Below are positions 1 through 8,478 of a DNA stretch of 23,569 nt, piece by piece. The DNA comes from Bacteroidota bacterium (GTDB lineage Bacteria; Bacteroidota; Bacteroidia; Flavobacteriales; Weeksellaceae). How positions within the stretch are numbered: the stretch's first letter is position 1; each line of letters begins with the position of its first letter. The stretch lies in the NCBI GenBank assembly GCA_023399675.1, contig JAEWOM010000038.1:1-23569 (forward strand), in the 5' to 3' direction. The position numbers were made by a program, and so were the translations under genes. The notes under the pieces are model-generated. The model was given only the letters and a program-made list of their open reading frames with translations, had not been told where the DNA came from and ran no database searches.

Positions 1-265
1 CCACTATTCGTGCTGACATCGCCATCGCATCTTCATCTCCGCCAAAAATCTGAATTCCGACCGGTCTTTCATAATCGAAAATATCGAGTTTTTTACGCGA
101 TTTAATCGCGTCGCGAATAAGGCCTTCGGAAGAAATAAATTCGGAATACATCAAATCTGCTCCGTGCATTTTGCAGAGTCTGCGGAACGGCGGATCGCTC
201 ACATCCTCCATTGGTGCAAGCAGGAGCGGGAATTCGGGAAGGTTGATGTTACCGATTTTTGGCAT
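1..265 (-). CDS. dusB: tRNA-dihydrouridine synthase (DusB-like), 5' part only
   Basis: The gene starts with ATG at 265 and runs off the left edge, so only about 88 N-terminal residues are visible. They begin MPKIGNINLP and contain APMEDVSDPPFRRLCK, the FMN-binding start of the Dus TIM barrel, followed by YSEFISSEGLIR and then VGIQIFGGDEDAMA, the second conserved strand-loop. The enzyme reduces uridine to 5,6-dihydrouridine in the tRNA D-loop using FMN and NADPH. The family assignment is secure from these motifs. The choice of DusB over other Dus subgroups rests on general resemblance to Bacteroidota DusB proteins. A TAnnTTTG box lies only four bases before the ATG, so the mRNA may be nearly leaderless. 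Confidence 0.9.
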   Translation of the reverse strand, partial: MPKIGNINLPEFPLLLAPMEDVSDPPFRRLCKMHGADLMYSEFISSEGLIRDAIKSRKKLDIFDYERPVGIQIFGGDEDAMAMSARIV

Positions 266-269
266 GATG

Positions 270-277
270 CAAAAGTA
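270..277 (-). promoter_or_regulatory. Candidate -7 promoter box of dusB
   Basis: The minus strand reads TACTTTTG, a match to the Bacteroidota -7 consensus TAnnTTTG. Only CATC separates it from the ATG at 265. Initiation at the usual distance downstream of this box would give an mRNA with almost no leader. No clear -33 TTG was seen. Confidence 0.5.
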
Positions 278-344
278 CGGATTTTAGAAAAAGCGTCGTT
301 TAATCTCACTACGAAGTAAACTTCCTAATCGAAAAATTAAGAAA

Positions 345-3300
345 TCAGAAGGTAGCTTTCAACTGCATGGAGCCGATATGAATGGTTCTGTCGCCGGAAT
401 TTCTTCCTTCATAATTAACATTGAGAATGATGAAATTCGTGAGTGACTGCTGCAGCATAAGACTCCAGACCTGATTTTTTCCCGGTTTCAGACCGTCCAG
501 CATCTGATTTCCAACCAGACTGAAGCTGTTTCCGGTAAACGTATTATTGATGAAAGAAAAATTGGCCCGAACAGAAGTTTTCTTTCTTTCCCATTGCAAA
601 CCGCCGGTAAAATCCAGTGTTTTTAAGTGCTCTTCACCGTCGCGCCGGTCCTTATTGCGCAGTGCAGCAGACAGTTCGGCCTGTACCGCATCTGTAAATT
701 TATAGGTTGCTTTTGGCTTTGTCTCAATATTGTGCAGTTCGTAATCGCGGGTGCTGAACATTTGCGATGCGTTGATAATTTTCTGCGATGAATTTTCCCA
801 GTCAATTCTGAAATCTTTACTGAACCAGTATCCCAAATTGAGGAAATGGGAAGTCTGTTCACGTTCTTCAATCGAGTAATTGGCATTGATTAAATTATCA
901 TTGGCAACAAAACGGTAGTTTCCGTTCCAGCCGGATTTGTCTGTGGGATTAAACTGCGCTGTAGCCAACAGATTCTGGTTTTTCAAAATCTGGTCTTCAT
1001 GTTTTTCGAATGGGTTCAGCATGAGCACGCGGTCTTTTTTGAAGAAGGAATTTTGCGCGTTCAGTGAGACATTGAAGTTCCAGCGTTTCAGAAAAGCGTT
1101 TTCACTGTTGAAAATTACCGCCGGATTTACAAAAAGTGCCAGCTGCAGTTTGTTTTTATTCGAGGGAAGATACCGGATAGAGTTGGTATAAACCCTGATG
1201 TATTGCGCTAAATCTGCATATTCTGCAACTTCAAATTCATCGAGTTGCTGCACGCCGTCGCCGTTATAGTCGGTCCACTTGTAAATTCCCTGACCGTCCG
1301 TCACCTTTAAATACTGGAATTCGCGCTGTGTTTCCTGTCCGTTGCCCAGTTCGTAAAATGCCTGCAGGCGCATACCGTTACTGAACAGTTGCTGGTTGTA
1401 CAGGATGTTTCCGATGACAAAGTCATTATTCAGGTTGGCTTCGTCCTGATACTGATAGAAGAATTTCCTATAATGAATTAATGCATTTAAAGTTGTTTTT
1501 TCGGTCTTGATCAGTTGACTCTCGGCCATGAGTCCCAGAATCTGATTCATGTCTGTCAGCTGATTCGCGCGGACTGAATCATTATCCCGAACATATGCTT
1601 TTGCCAGTAATCTTGTGCGTGCAGAATCCCCGATTTTTTTCTGCACAAACACTTCCTTCCAGCTGAAACTGGTTACATCAAACAGCTGGGTCTCATTGAA
1701 CTTCTTTTCATTATGTTCCATGCCGCCACCAACTGCCCAAATTCCTTTGTCGCCTTTGAATTCAGCGATCAGATTTCCTCTGATGAATTTCGTGTCCTGA
1801 ACTTCAGATTCCGTTGCGAGGTACGATGCGTTACCTTTTGCAGCAAATTTTCCTTTCAGCCATCCGAAATCGAGATCATTTTTCAGTCCGCTGTAGAAAT
1901 CCTTTTCATCGAGATAATTGAGTCTGTAATTAATGAAGGATTGATTTTTCCAGGAATTCAGGAAACTGAAAATAACACGGTTCTGCGTTCTGTGATTGAA
2001 TTCATTTGCCAAATTGAAATCGCGCGAAAATTCAACGTCATTAATACGGTCCAGGATATGAAAACGCGAGGAAATGTGCTGATACTCAAAGCGTGGTGTC
2101 CCTTTCCAGTTATTCTTTGTAAAAGTTTTATGTCCGAAAACCCGTGCAGCATAACCGTCGTTTTCATCGTTGTTGCGCGATGAGAAGAGGTTAATGTCGT
2201 AGTTACTCATAGACACATCGGTACCGATTACCCCATCATCCAGCAGATACTCGGCATGGTATGAAAAAACCTGTGCTTTTTGAGGAGAAGGCAGTTTGCG
2301 TACTGCGCGGTATTCGCCGAGACCCGGACCGACGTATTCGAAAACCCGACCGTTATTGGTGGTCTGGTTCAATGTGTATTCTCCCGAATTGGCGCCAAAA
2401 TAGGTGAATGCCACCTGATAAAGCGTTTGTGTGGCATCGGTGGAATACTCGTAATAATCGCCGGTTGGTGACGCTACGAGCCGGTACAGAATTCTGTCCA
2501 CATCGAATTCTGAAACGGTTCCTGAAGGGGCATACATCAAATCCGGATTACTGCCTGCCTCCACCAAAGCCAGTTTATCCTGATCGCTTAAATTGAGTGC
2601 GAGCGGTGAGTTGCGGTTGTCACTTTCGAGAAAAAACGAAAATCCGGTTCGGAATCGTTCCCGCTCATGGAGCACAGAACCGGTGAACAGATATCGGGCG
2701 TAGTTTCTGTTGGTATAATTATAGGAAATCGTGATAAAATTCTGACGGAAAATGGGTCGGAAACTCGTAAACGTGATTTCACCGGTGTTATAATTGATTA
2801 CGTAATCTAAATTTTCTCCGCGTTTCATCAGAATTCCGTCGATGAAAACCTGTTCCGATCCGGAAATAATCGTGATAAAATTCTCACCGTTTCGGCCTGT
2901 CAGACGGTACGGTCCCTGATTTCCTTCAATACCCTGAAACCGCAGCCGGTGAAATTCACTTCGTGCAACGCCGCCGGAAATATCGAGAAAGGTTTTGTTC
3001 TCTTTGCCGAAAAAAGTCTGAAACTGCAGTCCCATACTTCGCCTCTGATATCTGCCGAAATAGGTTTTTTCATCGAGCAGTTCGAGATGGCCGGCTCTTA
3101 AGATGTTTTTTTCTTTGATATTGAGCTGCAGATAAATACGGTCGAATTCTTCGAGGGTCTGCGTGTATCCGTCTGCCTGGATCGGGAGGTTATGGTCTGA
3201 GATGGAAGCCAGAACGCTGACGTCGGGCGAAAGGTTACCTGAAATCTGTAAATCCATCGAACTCTGCACCGATGAACCCTGGGCATTTCCGAATGTAACA

Positions 3301-3575
3301 CCGCGGATTATTGATCCTTTGGAATTGAGATCGCCTAACAGTCTGTTTCGGTCATTTCGTACGAGGATACCTTCATCAACCACGATTTTATTTCTTGTTC
3401 TGATGAAGTCCAGGGTGTCTCTTTCGAAGAAATCGGTTTCAATTCGTACTGCAAGAGCAGAGTCTGTCTTTGCGGAATCTTCGGGCATGTTGGGGTTTTT
3501 CCACGTAAAAATCTGCGCATGGAAGATGGGGGTTCCTATGGCCAAATACATGAAAAGTAGAAGAAATATGCGCAC
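345..3575 (-). CDS. Large outer-membrane beta-barrel protein, SprA-like in part
   Basis: Exported protein of about 1,076 residues, function not known. The open frame begins at a GTG at 3635. I prefer the in-frame GTG at 3575 because it gives a compact signal peptide (VRIFLLLFMYLAIGTPIFHAQ), and a TACTTTTA box at 3596-3603 is well placed for it. Counting from 3635, residues 98-172 (GDLNSKGSIIRGVTFGN, then alternating strands, then EFDRIYLQLN) and residues 265-308 (FIDGILMKRG, LDYVINYNTGEITF) resemble the repeated strand and 'VDYxIDYxxGxV' motifs of SprA, the type IX secretion translocon. Residues 789-800, DYNGDGVQQLDE, match a calcium-binding EF-hand loop. The rest is mostly alternating aromatic strands, ending in MQLKATF as barrels do. 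It is much shorter than SprA (over 2,000 residues), so it is a relative at most. Confidence 0.8.
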   Translation of the reverse strand: MRIFLLLFMYLAIGTPIFHAQIFTWKNPNMPEDSAKTDSALAVRIETDFFERDTLDFIRTRNKIVVDEGILVRNDRNRLLGDLNSKGSIIRGVTFGNAQGSSVQSSMDLQISGNLSPDVSVLASISDHNLPIQADGYTQTLEEFDRIYLQLNIKEKNILRAGHLELLDEKTYFGRYQRRSMGLQFQTFFGKENKTFLDISGGVARSEFHRLRFQGIEGNQGPYRLTGRNGENFITIISGSEQVFIDGILMKRGENLDYVINYNTGEITFTSFRPIFRQNFITISYNYTNRNYARYLFTGSVLHERERFRTGFSFFLESDNRNSPLALNLSDQDKLALVEAGSNPDLMYAPSGTVSEFDVDRILYRLVASPTGDYYEYSTDATQTLYQVAFTYFGANSGEYTLNQTTNNGRVFEYVGPGLGEYRAVRKLPSPQKAQVFSYHAEYLLDDGVIGTDVSMSNYDINLFSSRNNDENDGYAARVFGHKTFTKNNWKGTPRFEYQHISSRFHILDRINDVEFSRDFNLANEFNHRTQNRVIFSFLNSWKNQSFINYRLNYLDEKDFYSGLKNDLDFGWLKGKFAAKGNASYLATESEVQDTKFIRGNLIAEFKGDKGIWAVGGGMEHNEKKFNETQLFDVTSFSWKEVFVQKKIGDSARTRLLAKAYVRDNDSVRANQLTDMNQILGLMAESQLIKTEKTTLNALIHYRKFFYQYQDEANLNNDFVIGNILYNQQLFSNGMRLQAFYELGNGQETQREFQYLKVTDGQGIYKWTDYNGDGVQQLDEFEVAEYADLAQYIRVYTNSIRYLPSNKNKLQLALFVNPAVIFNSENAFLKRWNFNVSLNAQNSFFKKDRVLMLNPFEKHEDQILKNQNLLATAQFNPTDKSGWNGNYRFVANDNLINANYSIEEREQTSHFLNLGYWFSKDFRIDWENSSQKIINASQMFSTRDYELHNIETKPKATYKFTDAVQAELSAALRNKDRRDGEEHLKTLDFTGGLQWERKKTSVRANFSFINNTFTGNSFSLVGNQMLDGLKPGKNQVWSLMLQQSLTNFIILNVNYEGRNSGDRTIHIGSMQLKATF

Positions 3576-3682
3576 AGATTCAGATAAACAGGCTGTAAAA
3601 GTAACGAAATTCTCTGGTGGAAATTGTGGAAACACTTAACATTAAATTAAAATAAGGAGGTCGAAGTCGGTGTAATTTTTGC

Positions 3683-3690
3683 TAATTTTG
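3683..3690 (+). promoter_or_regulatory. Candidate -7 promoter box of the sorting-domain gene
   Basis: TAATTTTG matches TAnnTTTG exactly and ends 25 bases before the ATG at 3716. No TTG was found at the usual -33 distance, so the call rests on the -7 box alone. Confidence 0.5.
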
Positions 3691-3715
3691 CAGCATATAA
3701 TTTAATTAGTTTCTT

Positions 3716-4480
3716 ATGAAAAAATTCTTTACAATTTTGGGTATTGCTGCTGCATCTTTTGCGATGTCGCAAAATCTTGTAGTAAATCCAACCTTCGACA
3801 ATGGTTTTACCGGATGGACTGCGGGTCCGACAGCAGCCTATACAGCACCAACAGTAGTAGCAACAGATGGTAGCGACGGTGCTAATTCCGTTAACTATGT
3901 TACGAACGCCACAACCGGATTTTATCAGGAATTGCCGGTGACACCCGGTCACAGCATTACGATTACTTTCTTTTATAAGGCTGCCGGTGATGGTACTGAT
4001 GCGAGAATTTGGAGTGTATACAAAGACGCTGCAGGTGTTATTATTAATCAGGAGGCAGTTGCCGCTAACGATCCACTGAGAAATAATAATGGCTATCTTC
4101 CAAGTGCAGCAACCTGGGCTCCGCATTCTGTTACGGTAACAGTACCTGCTAATGCAGTAACTTTGCAGCTTGCGGTAAGAGCTTACAGTGGATCTACAGT
4201 AAGTTTCGATCAGTTTTCCGTGATTGATAACAACACGATGGCAGTGAGTGATGTAACAGCATTGAATTCACAGTTTGTGAAAAATACGATCGTTGATGAG
4301 GAAATCAATTTTGGCAGTGCATCAGAGGTAAGAATCTTCAACATGAGCAGCCAGGTAGTAAAAAGAGCCTATGTTTCAGAACATAAAAATATGTATGTTG
4401 CTGATCTTAAGCCAGGAATTTATATCGTAACAGGAATCGTGAACGGGCAACCTGTTTCACAGAGAATCTTAAAGAAATAA
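3716..4480 (+). CDS. Secreted protein with type IX secretion sorting domain
   Basis: Protein of 254 residues exported through the Sec system and then the type IX secretion system. The signal peptide is MKKFFTILGIAAASFAMSQ. The mature protein opens with NLVVNPTFDNGFTGW, the start typical of jelly-roll carbohydrate-binding modules (CBM4/9-like), and this fold probably extends to about residue 170 (VSFDQFSVID). Residues ~195-254 form a type A C-terminal sorting domain: FGSASEVRIFNMSSQVVK, then VADLKPGIYIVTGI and a basic end, RILKK. There is no catalytic domain, so it may bind glycans at the cell surface or act as a small adhesin or matrix protein; no ligand can be named. It stands alone, divergent from the large barrel gene, and a strong hairpin terminator follows it. 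Confidence 0.88.
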   Translation: MKKFFTILGIAAASFAMSQNLVVNPTFDNGFTGWTAGPTAAYTAPTVVATDGSDGANSVNYVTNATTGFYQELPVTPGHSITITFFYKAAGDGTDARIWSVYKDAAGVIINQEAVAANDPLRNNNGYLPSAATWAPHSVTVTVPANAVTLQLAVRAYSGSTVSFDQFSVIDNNTMAVSDVTALNSQFVKNTIVDEEINFGSASEVRIFNMSSQVVKRAYVSEHKNMYVADLKPGIYIVTGIVNGQPVSQRILKK

Positions 4481-4500
4481 TTTATTTCTAACCTTATTTT

Positions 4501-4532
4501 GAAGCTGTCTCTTTAGGCAGCTTCTTTTTTTT
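4501..4532 (+). terminator. Rho-independent terminator of the sorting-domain gene
   Basis: GAAGCTGTCT (4501-4510) pairs with AGGCAGCTTC (4515-4524) across a CTTT loop. This gives ten pairs including one G-U, followed by eight Ts (4525-4532). The T-tract reaches the stop codon of the converging minus-strand gene. The opposite strand lacks a T-tract, so it should act mainly on the plus strand. Confidence 0.9.
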
Positions 4533-7356
4533 AATACCATCCTCTTCTCACTGTATTCACCACCGCACTGAGATTCAAAACCAATGTGTAGCGGATTCTT
4601 TTTGCATAATCCTTAAAAGAAGGTTCGAAACCGAGCGTGGAGTACACCGGCAGATAAATTTCAATGAAATCCGGAATAACACGAACTTTTACACCGGTGT
4701 CCCAGATGAATTTCGGCTGCAGACCTTTATTTTTATACAGACCTGCATCTGCATAAATATTGAACATCTTCCAGATGTGAGAATCAACATTAAAGGAAGT
4801 AATCCACTGATTTACCGTACTGTCGATATAGGATTTGAAGCCTCCGTCCGCAAGCACAAACTGCTGTGCAAACAATCCCGAGGTGGCGCTTTGACCGAGC
4901 AGACCATAGGAAAAAGAATAATTGGAGATCCGGGAAATACCGTAATCGAAAATATTATTGCGTGTTTTGTTATTTAAGAAATATCCTGCGAACAGACGAA
5001 ATGCTATTTTTTTATTCTGAGCAAATTCATAGCGGTAAAACGCTTCTGCGGAAACTTTCTGAAAATCTTCCATACCCTGAATGTTTGCCGTAAAGTACTT
5101 TTCATGAATCAGTCTGCTGTCCGAAAAACCATAACCCAAACTCCACAGCTGGTAGCGGTCATACTCATTTTCTGCAATCATCTGAGGTGTTAAATCTTTC
5201 AGATAATAATTGTAGGAAAGGCCCAGTGAGCGTCCTACGGTGCTTCGCGGAGGTTTACGGAAATTGAGGTTGGCACTCGCGGAAAATCGGCTGTACGAAA
5301 GCCCGTAATCATAATGAAAATAGGAACCTGAAACCCCCAGCGTTAAATTTCTGTAAAAACTTTCCGGTGGCAGAAAACTGTAACTCACGCCACCCGATCC
5401 GGTGATTTTACCCGTTCCGGTACTGTAATAGGGGGTGAGTGAGTACGCAAATTTCTGGTCGAACAGCGATTCGTTTCGGAAATTTAAACCGATCAGAATA
5501 TTGTCGTACGCATTGAAATCTATTCTGGGGTTGATGTAGATTTCATTGTATTCGGGATTCGGAATATCTTTGATCAGCTTAAACCTGATTTTCTTCATAT
5601 TCGAGAACAGACCTTTGGTATACAGATAGTTATCCCGAAAATTACTTTCAGGGAACAGGCCTCCGCTGTTGATTTCCAGTTTTGCAGTATTTTCATCGGG
5701 AATGCGGTAGTAAGCGCTGGTTTTCCCGGAATCTGTGTTGAACCAGTAGGATTCCGCGTCACCCTCTGCTGTACTTCTCGTAATCTTGAACGGAATCCGT
5801 TCTTCTTCATTCTTTTTTACCTCTACCAACAGGTTTTCATCGCTTCTTCGGAAGCGTTTCACATGGAAATTGATTCGCTGTTTGCGCTCAATCACCGTTT
5901 TCAAAAAAGAAGACTGATTTGCAGAAGCGTCAGCAAGTTTGTTGAGGAAATCGGTGGCTTCTACAGTTTGTCCCTGCTTTTGATCCAGATAATTTCTTAG
6001 GAATGTTTCGAAATTCTGTGTTCCCATATTTTCAGCGACGAAATTCAGCAGCATTCCGGTTTCAAAATTGCTGATTGCCATCTCATTGAAATTGCTGAGT
6101 TCTGTAAAATCTTCAGCAATTTTCTGGTCGAGATTCTGCGTCATCATATACTGATACGCAATCCGGTATCTGTCTGTAAGTTTTAGCCGAGAAGCATGAA
6201 AAAGGTTCAAAGGCTTGATTCCGAAGATTTTGGTGTCGGGAAGCATGCCCATCAAACGTGAATTTCTGTAGTTTTTCTGCAGGTACTGATACTCGAGATA
6301 GGTTTTGAGTCCGTTTTTAATCCAGTGGTCTTCTTCTTTGTATGTAGAAATGCTTTGTTCCACCACATTTTTAGAAATGATGCTGAAGTAATCCAAATCG
6401 GTATTTTCAGCCGGGGTGAACAGCGGAAAACGGAATTTCCAGAAACTGATATCATCGTTACCGAAAAAATCTTCCTTTTTTTTGAATTTTTCGGATATGA
6501 ATATCTGCTCGGGTAATAAGCCTGTGCGGTTCTGTATGAACTGAAGCTGAAGCGGAAGATAAAATTCCAGATTCCTCTGCTCTTCTTCTGTTAAATCGTA
6601 TCCGAAATCTACGCGGACGGTTTTATCACCGACCTGTGCAGTATGTGAAGTAAACGGTTTTTCTGTCAGCAGAATTTCGGGGTCCTGCTGCAAAGTACCT
6701 TCAAACCGCAGGGGTGATTTTTGAGGTAAATTAGCTGTTGCAACAAGGCTGTTTTCTGTTTCGAGCGCTATTATCCAGTGAATTCCGGAAGTGGCTGTTT
6801 CTTCTGCATCGTGGAATGTTTTGAGTTTGGGTGCACGTTCCGGAAAACTGTCGGGAACAAGAAAAAAATATTTCAGGGCTACACTGTTCTGCGACGTTCC
6901 GTATCCGGTAAATTTAGAAATGGGCAGAAAAAGCTCATAACTGAGCCGTAATTTTTGTGTTTCACCGGGATTCAGCGGTTTCGACAGGGGTACGGTAATA
7001 TTTTCCGAGTCGAGAAGTTTACTCAGTCCGGCGGTTGTTTCAAATCCATCAATTTCCAGTGAACGAAGTTTACCGAGTTCCTGTTCATCGGCAAAATGGA
7101 GATCACTCCTTCTGTCCTCAATTTTACGGTGATAAAGATCTGTTCCGCGGTTTTTATATGCGGCGATCCAGTTCAGCAGGTTGATTTCGTGTACAGGCTG
7201 ACTGCTGCGGTTGGTGTAGCTCATTTCCTGCGTAACGGAAACGGTACGGTTATCAGCACGAATTTTTCCGGAGATAGCAACAGTATCCCGCTGCGCCGAA
7301 ATCATCACGACCGGCAAACAAAATACAGACAGGAAAAAGAGGCCTCTCAAATTCAT
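4531..7356 (-). CDS. M1-aminopeptidase-like protein with C-terminal beta-barrel, zinc motif missing
   Basis: Protein of 941 residues with signal peptide MNLRGLFFLSVFCLPVVMISAQ. Residues ~25-250 look like the beta-rich N-terminal part of M1 (gluzincin) peptidases (IRADNRTVSVTQEMSYTN, GETQKLRLSYELFLP). Residues ~255-500 look like the helical catalytic domain: DHWIKNGLKTYLEY (343-356) corresponds to the M1 segment WLNEGLATY. The upstream stretch where HExxH belongs reads NVVEQSIS (330-337), and no HExxH occurs anywhere in the protein. The downstream NEG glutamate is also replaced (KNG). From about residue 590 the sequence becomes alternating aromatic strands with tight turns, like an outer-membrane barrel, ending RYTLVLNLSAVVNTVRRGWY. 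It is therefore probably an inactive peptidase fold anchored in the outer membrane; its substrate or partner is unknown. Gene finders may call it aminopeptidase, a name its residues do not support. Confidence 0.82.
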   Translation of the reverse strand: MNLRGLFFLSVFCLPVVMISAQRDTVAISGKIRADNRTVSVTQEMSYTNRSSQPVHEINLLNWIAAYKNRGTDLYHRKIEDRRSDLHFADEQELGKLRSLEIDGFETTAGLSKLLDSENITVPLSKPLNPGETQKLRLSYELFLPISKFTGYGTSQNSVALKYFFLVPDSFPERAPKLKTFHDAEETATSGIHWIIALETENSLVATANLPQKSPLRFEGTLQQDPEILLTEKPFTSHTAQVGDKTVRVDFGYDLTEEEQRNLEFYLPLQLQFIQNRTGLLPEQIFISEKFKKKEDFFGNDDISFWKFRFPLFTPAENTDLDYFSIISKNVVEQSISTYKEEDHWIKNGLKTYLEYQYLQKNYRNSRLMGMLPDTKIFGIKPLNLFHASRLKLTDRYRIAYQYMMTQNLDQKIAEDFTELSNFNEMAISNFETGMLLNFVAENMGTQNFETFLRNYLDQKQGQTVEATDFLNKLADASANQSSFLKTVIERKQRINFHVKRFRRSDENLLVEVKKNEEERIPFKITRSTAEGDAESYWFNTDSGKTSAYYRIPDENTAKLEINSGGLFPESNFRDNYLYTKGLFSNMKKIRFKLIKDIPNPEYNEIYINPRIDFNAYDNILIGLNFRNESLFDQKFAYSLTPYYSTGTGKITGSGGVSYSFLPPESFYRNLTLGVSGSYFHYDYGLSYSRFSASANLNFRKPPRSTVGRSLGLSYNYYLKDLTPQMIAENEYDRYQLWSLGYGFSDSRLIHEKYFTANIQGMEDFQKVSAEAFYRYEFAQNKKIAFRLFAGYFLNNKTRNNIFDYGISRISNYSFSYGLLGQSATSGLFAQQFVLADGGFKSYIDSTVNQWITSFNVDSHIWKMFNIYADAGLYKNKGLQPKFIWDTGVKVRVIPDFIEIYLPVYSTLGFEPSFKDYAKRIRYTLVLNLSAVVNTVRRGWY

Positions 7357-7369
7357 AAATTGAAGAAGC

Positions 7370-7377
7370 CAAATATA
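7370..7377 (-). promoter_or_regulatory. Candidate -7 promoter box of the peptidase-like barrel gene
   Basis: The minus strand reads TATATTTG, an exact TAnnTTTG match, 13 bases before the ATG at 7356. It lies in the short gap after murB, so the barrel gene can be transcribed independently of murB. Confidence 0.55.
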
Positions 7378-7424
7378 AAATTTTAGTGCTGAAATTCAGC
7401 AGAATTAAAACGGTAACCTAAATA

Positions 7425-8462
7425 TTACAGAATATTGACTTCGCGTTCCAGTTTGATATCAAATGTTTCGTACACCGACTTGATGATCTCTGCCGAAAAA
7501 TCATAGATTTCTTTTCCGGTGGCATTTCCGGTTTTATTGACGATAACCAGCGCCTGATCGGTATGTGTGGCAACATTTCCGATTTGTTTTCCTTTCCAGC
7601 CACAGTGTTCAATCAGCCAGCCGGCAGGAATTTTAACGTGTTCCCCGTCCGAATAACCCGGAATTTCAGGGTGTAATTTTTTCAGCGGCTCATACTGCTG
7701 CATCGTTATCACAGGATTTTTGAAGAAACTGCCGGCGTTTCCTAATGAATTCGGGTCGGGAAGTTTGCTGCTCCGGATGTTAATCACTGCCTGCGCAATG
7801 TTCTGAATCGTCGGAAATGCAATTCCCATCTGATGCAGTTCGGATTTTATCGCACCGTATTCCGAATGAATGATATGATCCTTAGTTGTCAGCGAAAATG
7901 TGACTGATAAAATAATGTATCTGCCTTTGCCTTCATGCTTGAAGTAAGAATCCCGGTAGCCAAAACGGCATCTTTCGAGATCGAAAATCTCAGTCTGCAG
8001 TGTCTGCAGATTGAGAACCTCACAACGCACGAAGTGATCTTTTATTTCGACACCATAGGCGCCGATATTCTGCATGGGAGAGGTGCCTACGTTTCCTGGA
8101 ATCAGTGAAAGATTTTCCAGTCCGCCATAATTTTTCCCGATACAGTACTGTACAAACTGATGCCAGTTTTCACCGGATGCCGCCGTGACATGTACCTCAT
8201 TTTCTCCGATTGTTTCTTCGGTAATTCCCTTTAATTCCAGGTGAATAACGAAGCCTTCGAAATCTTTGGTGAAGAGGATATTGCTGCCTCCGCCGATAAT
8301 GAGTAAAGGTAATTTTTCACCGATGTTTTCCTCCAACAATTGTTTTTTGTGAAGGGCATCAATCAGTTTTTCACGGGTGTCTGCTTCAACAAAATATTTT
8401 GCTGAAACCTCCACACCGAAGGTATTAAAGCGTTTTAAAGAATAGTTTTCGCTGATCTCCAT
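7425..8462 (-). CDS. murB: UDP-N-acetylenolpyruvoylglucosamine reductase
   Basis: MurB reduces UDP-GlcNAc-enolpyruvate to UDP-MurNAc with NADPH and FAD in the second committed cytoplasmic step of peptidoglycan synthesis. The ATG at 8462 gives 345 residues, close to the 342 of E. coli MurB; a TTG one codon upstream is less likely. Motifs in order: FNTFGVEV near the N-terminus; FAD loop IIGGGSNILF (55-64); IPGNVGTSPMQNIGAYG (121-137); YRDSYFK (169-175) with the catalytic-site arginine; GNAGSFFKNP (241-250), whose Ser245 is the proton donor; and LEREV near the C-terminus, whose Glu341 aligns with E. coli Glu325. The YRDSxFK insertion marks a type I MurB. It lies 16 bases after the aminotransferase gene and is probably co-transcribed with it. 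Confidence 0.97.
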   Translation of the reverse strand: MEISENYSLKRFNTFGVEVSAKYFVEADTREKLIDALHKKQLLEENIGEKLPLLIIGGGSNILFTKDFEGFVIHLELKGITEETIGENEVHVTAASGENWHQFVQYCIGKNYGGLENLSLIPGNVGTSPMQNIGAYGVEIKDHFVRCEVLNLQTLQTEIFDLERCRFGYRDSYFKHEGKGRYIILSVTFSLTTKDHIIHSEYGAIKSELHQMGIAFPTIQNIAQAVINIRSSKLPDPNSLGNAGSFFKNPVITMQQYEPLKKLHPEIPGYSDGEHVKIPAGWLIEHCGWKGKQIGNVATHTDQALVIVNKTGNATGKEIYDFSAEIIKSVYETFDIKLEREVNIL

Positions 8463-8478
8463 CAATTAATCTCGAATT

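Noticed and set aside
1713..2183. 156-codon open frame antisense to the large barrel gene
   Set aside because: No signal peptide, domain or promoter. Long shadow frames are expected opposite long real genes.
3576..3635. 20-codon extension of the large barrel gene from GTG 3635
   Set aside because: The extra residues precede a complete signal peptide and overlap a TACTTTTA box. It is not fully excluded, because both starts are GTG.
7388..7400. Small hairpin GCTGAAATTCAGC after murB
   Set aside because: The stem is at most six pairs with almost no loop and no proper T-run on the minus strand, so it does not qualify as a terminator.
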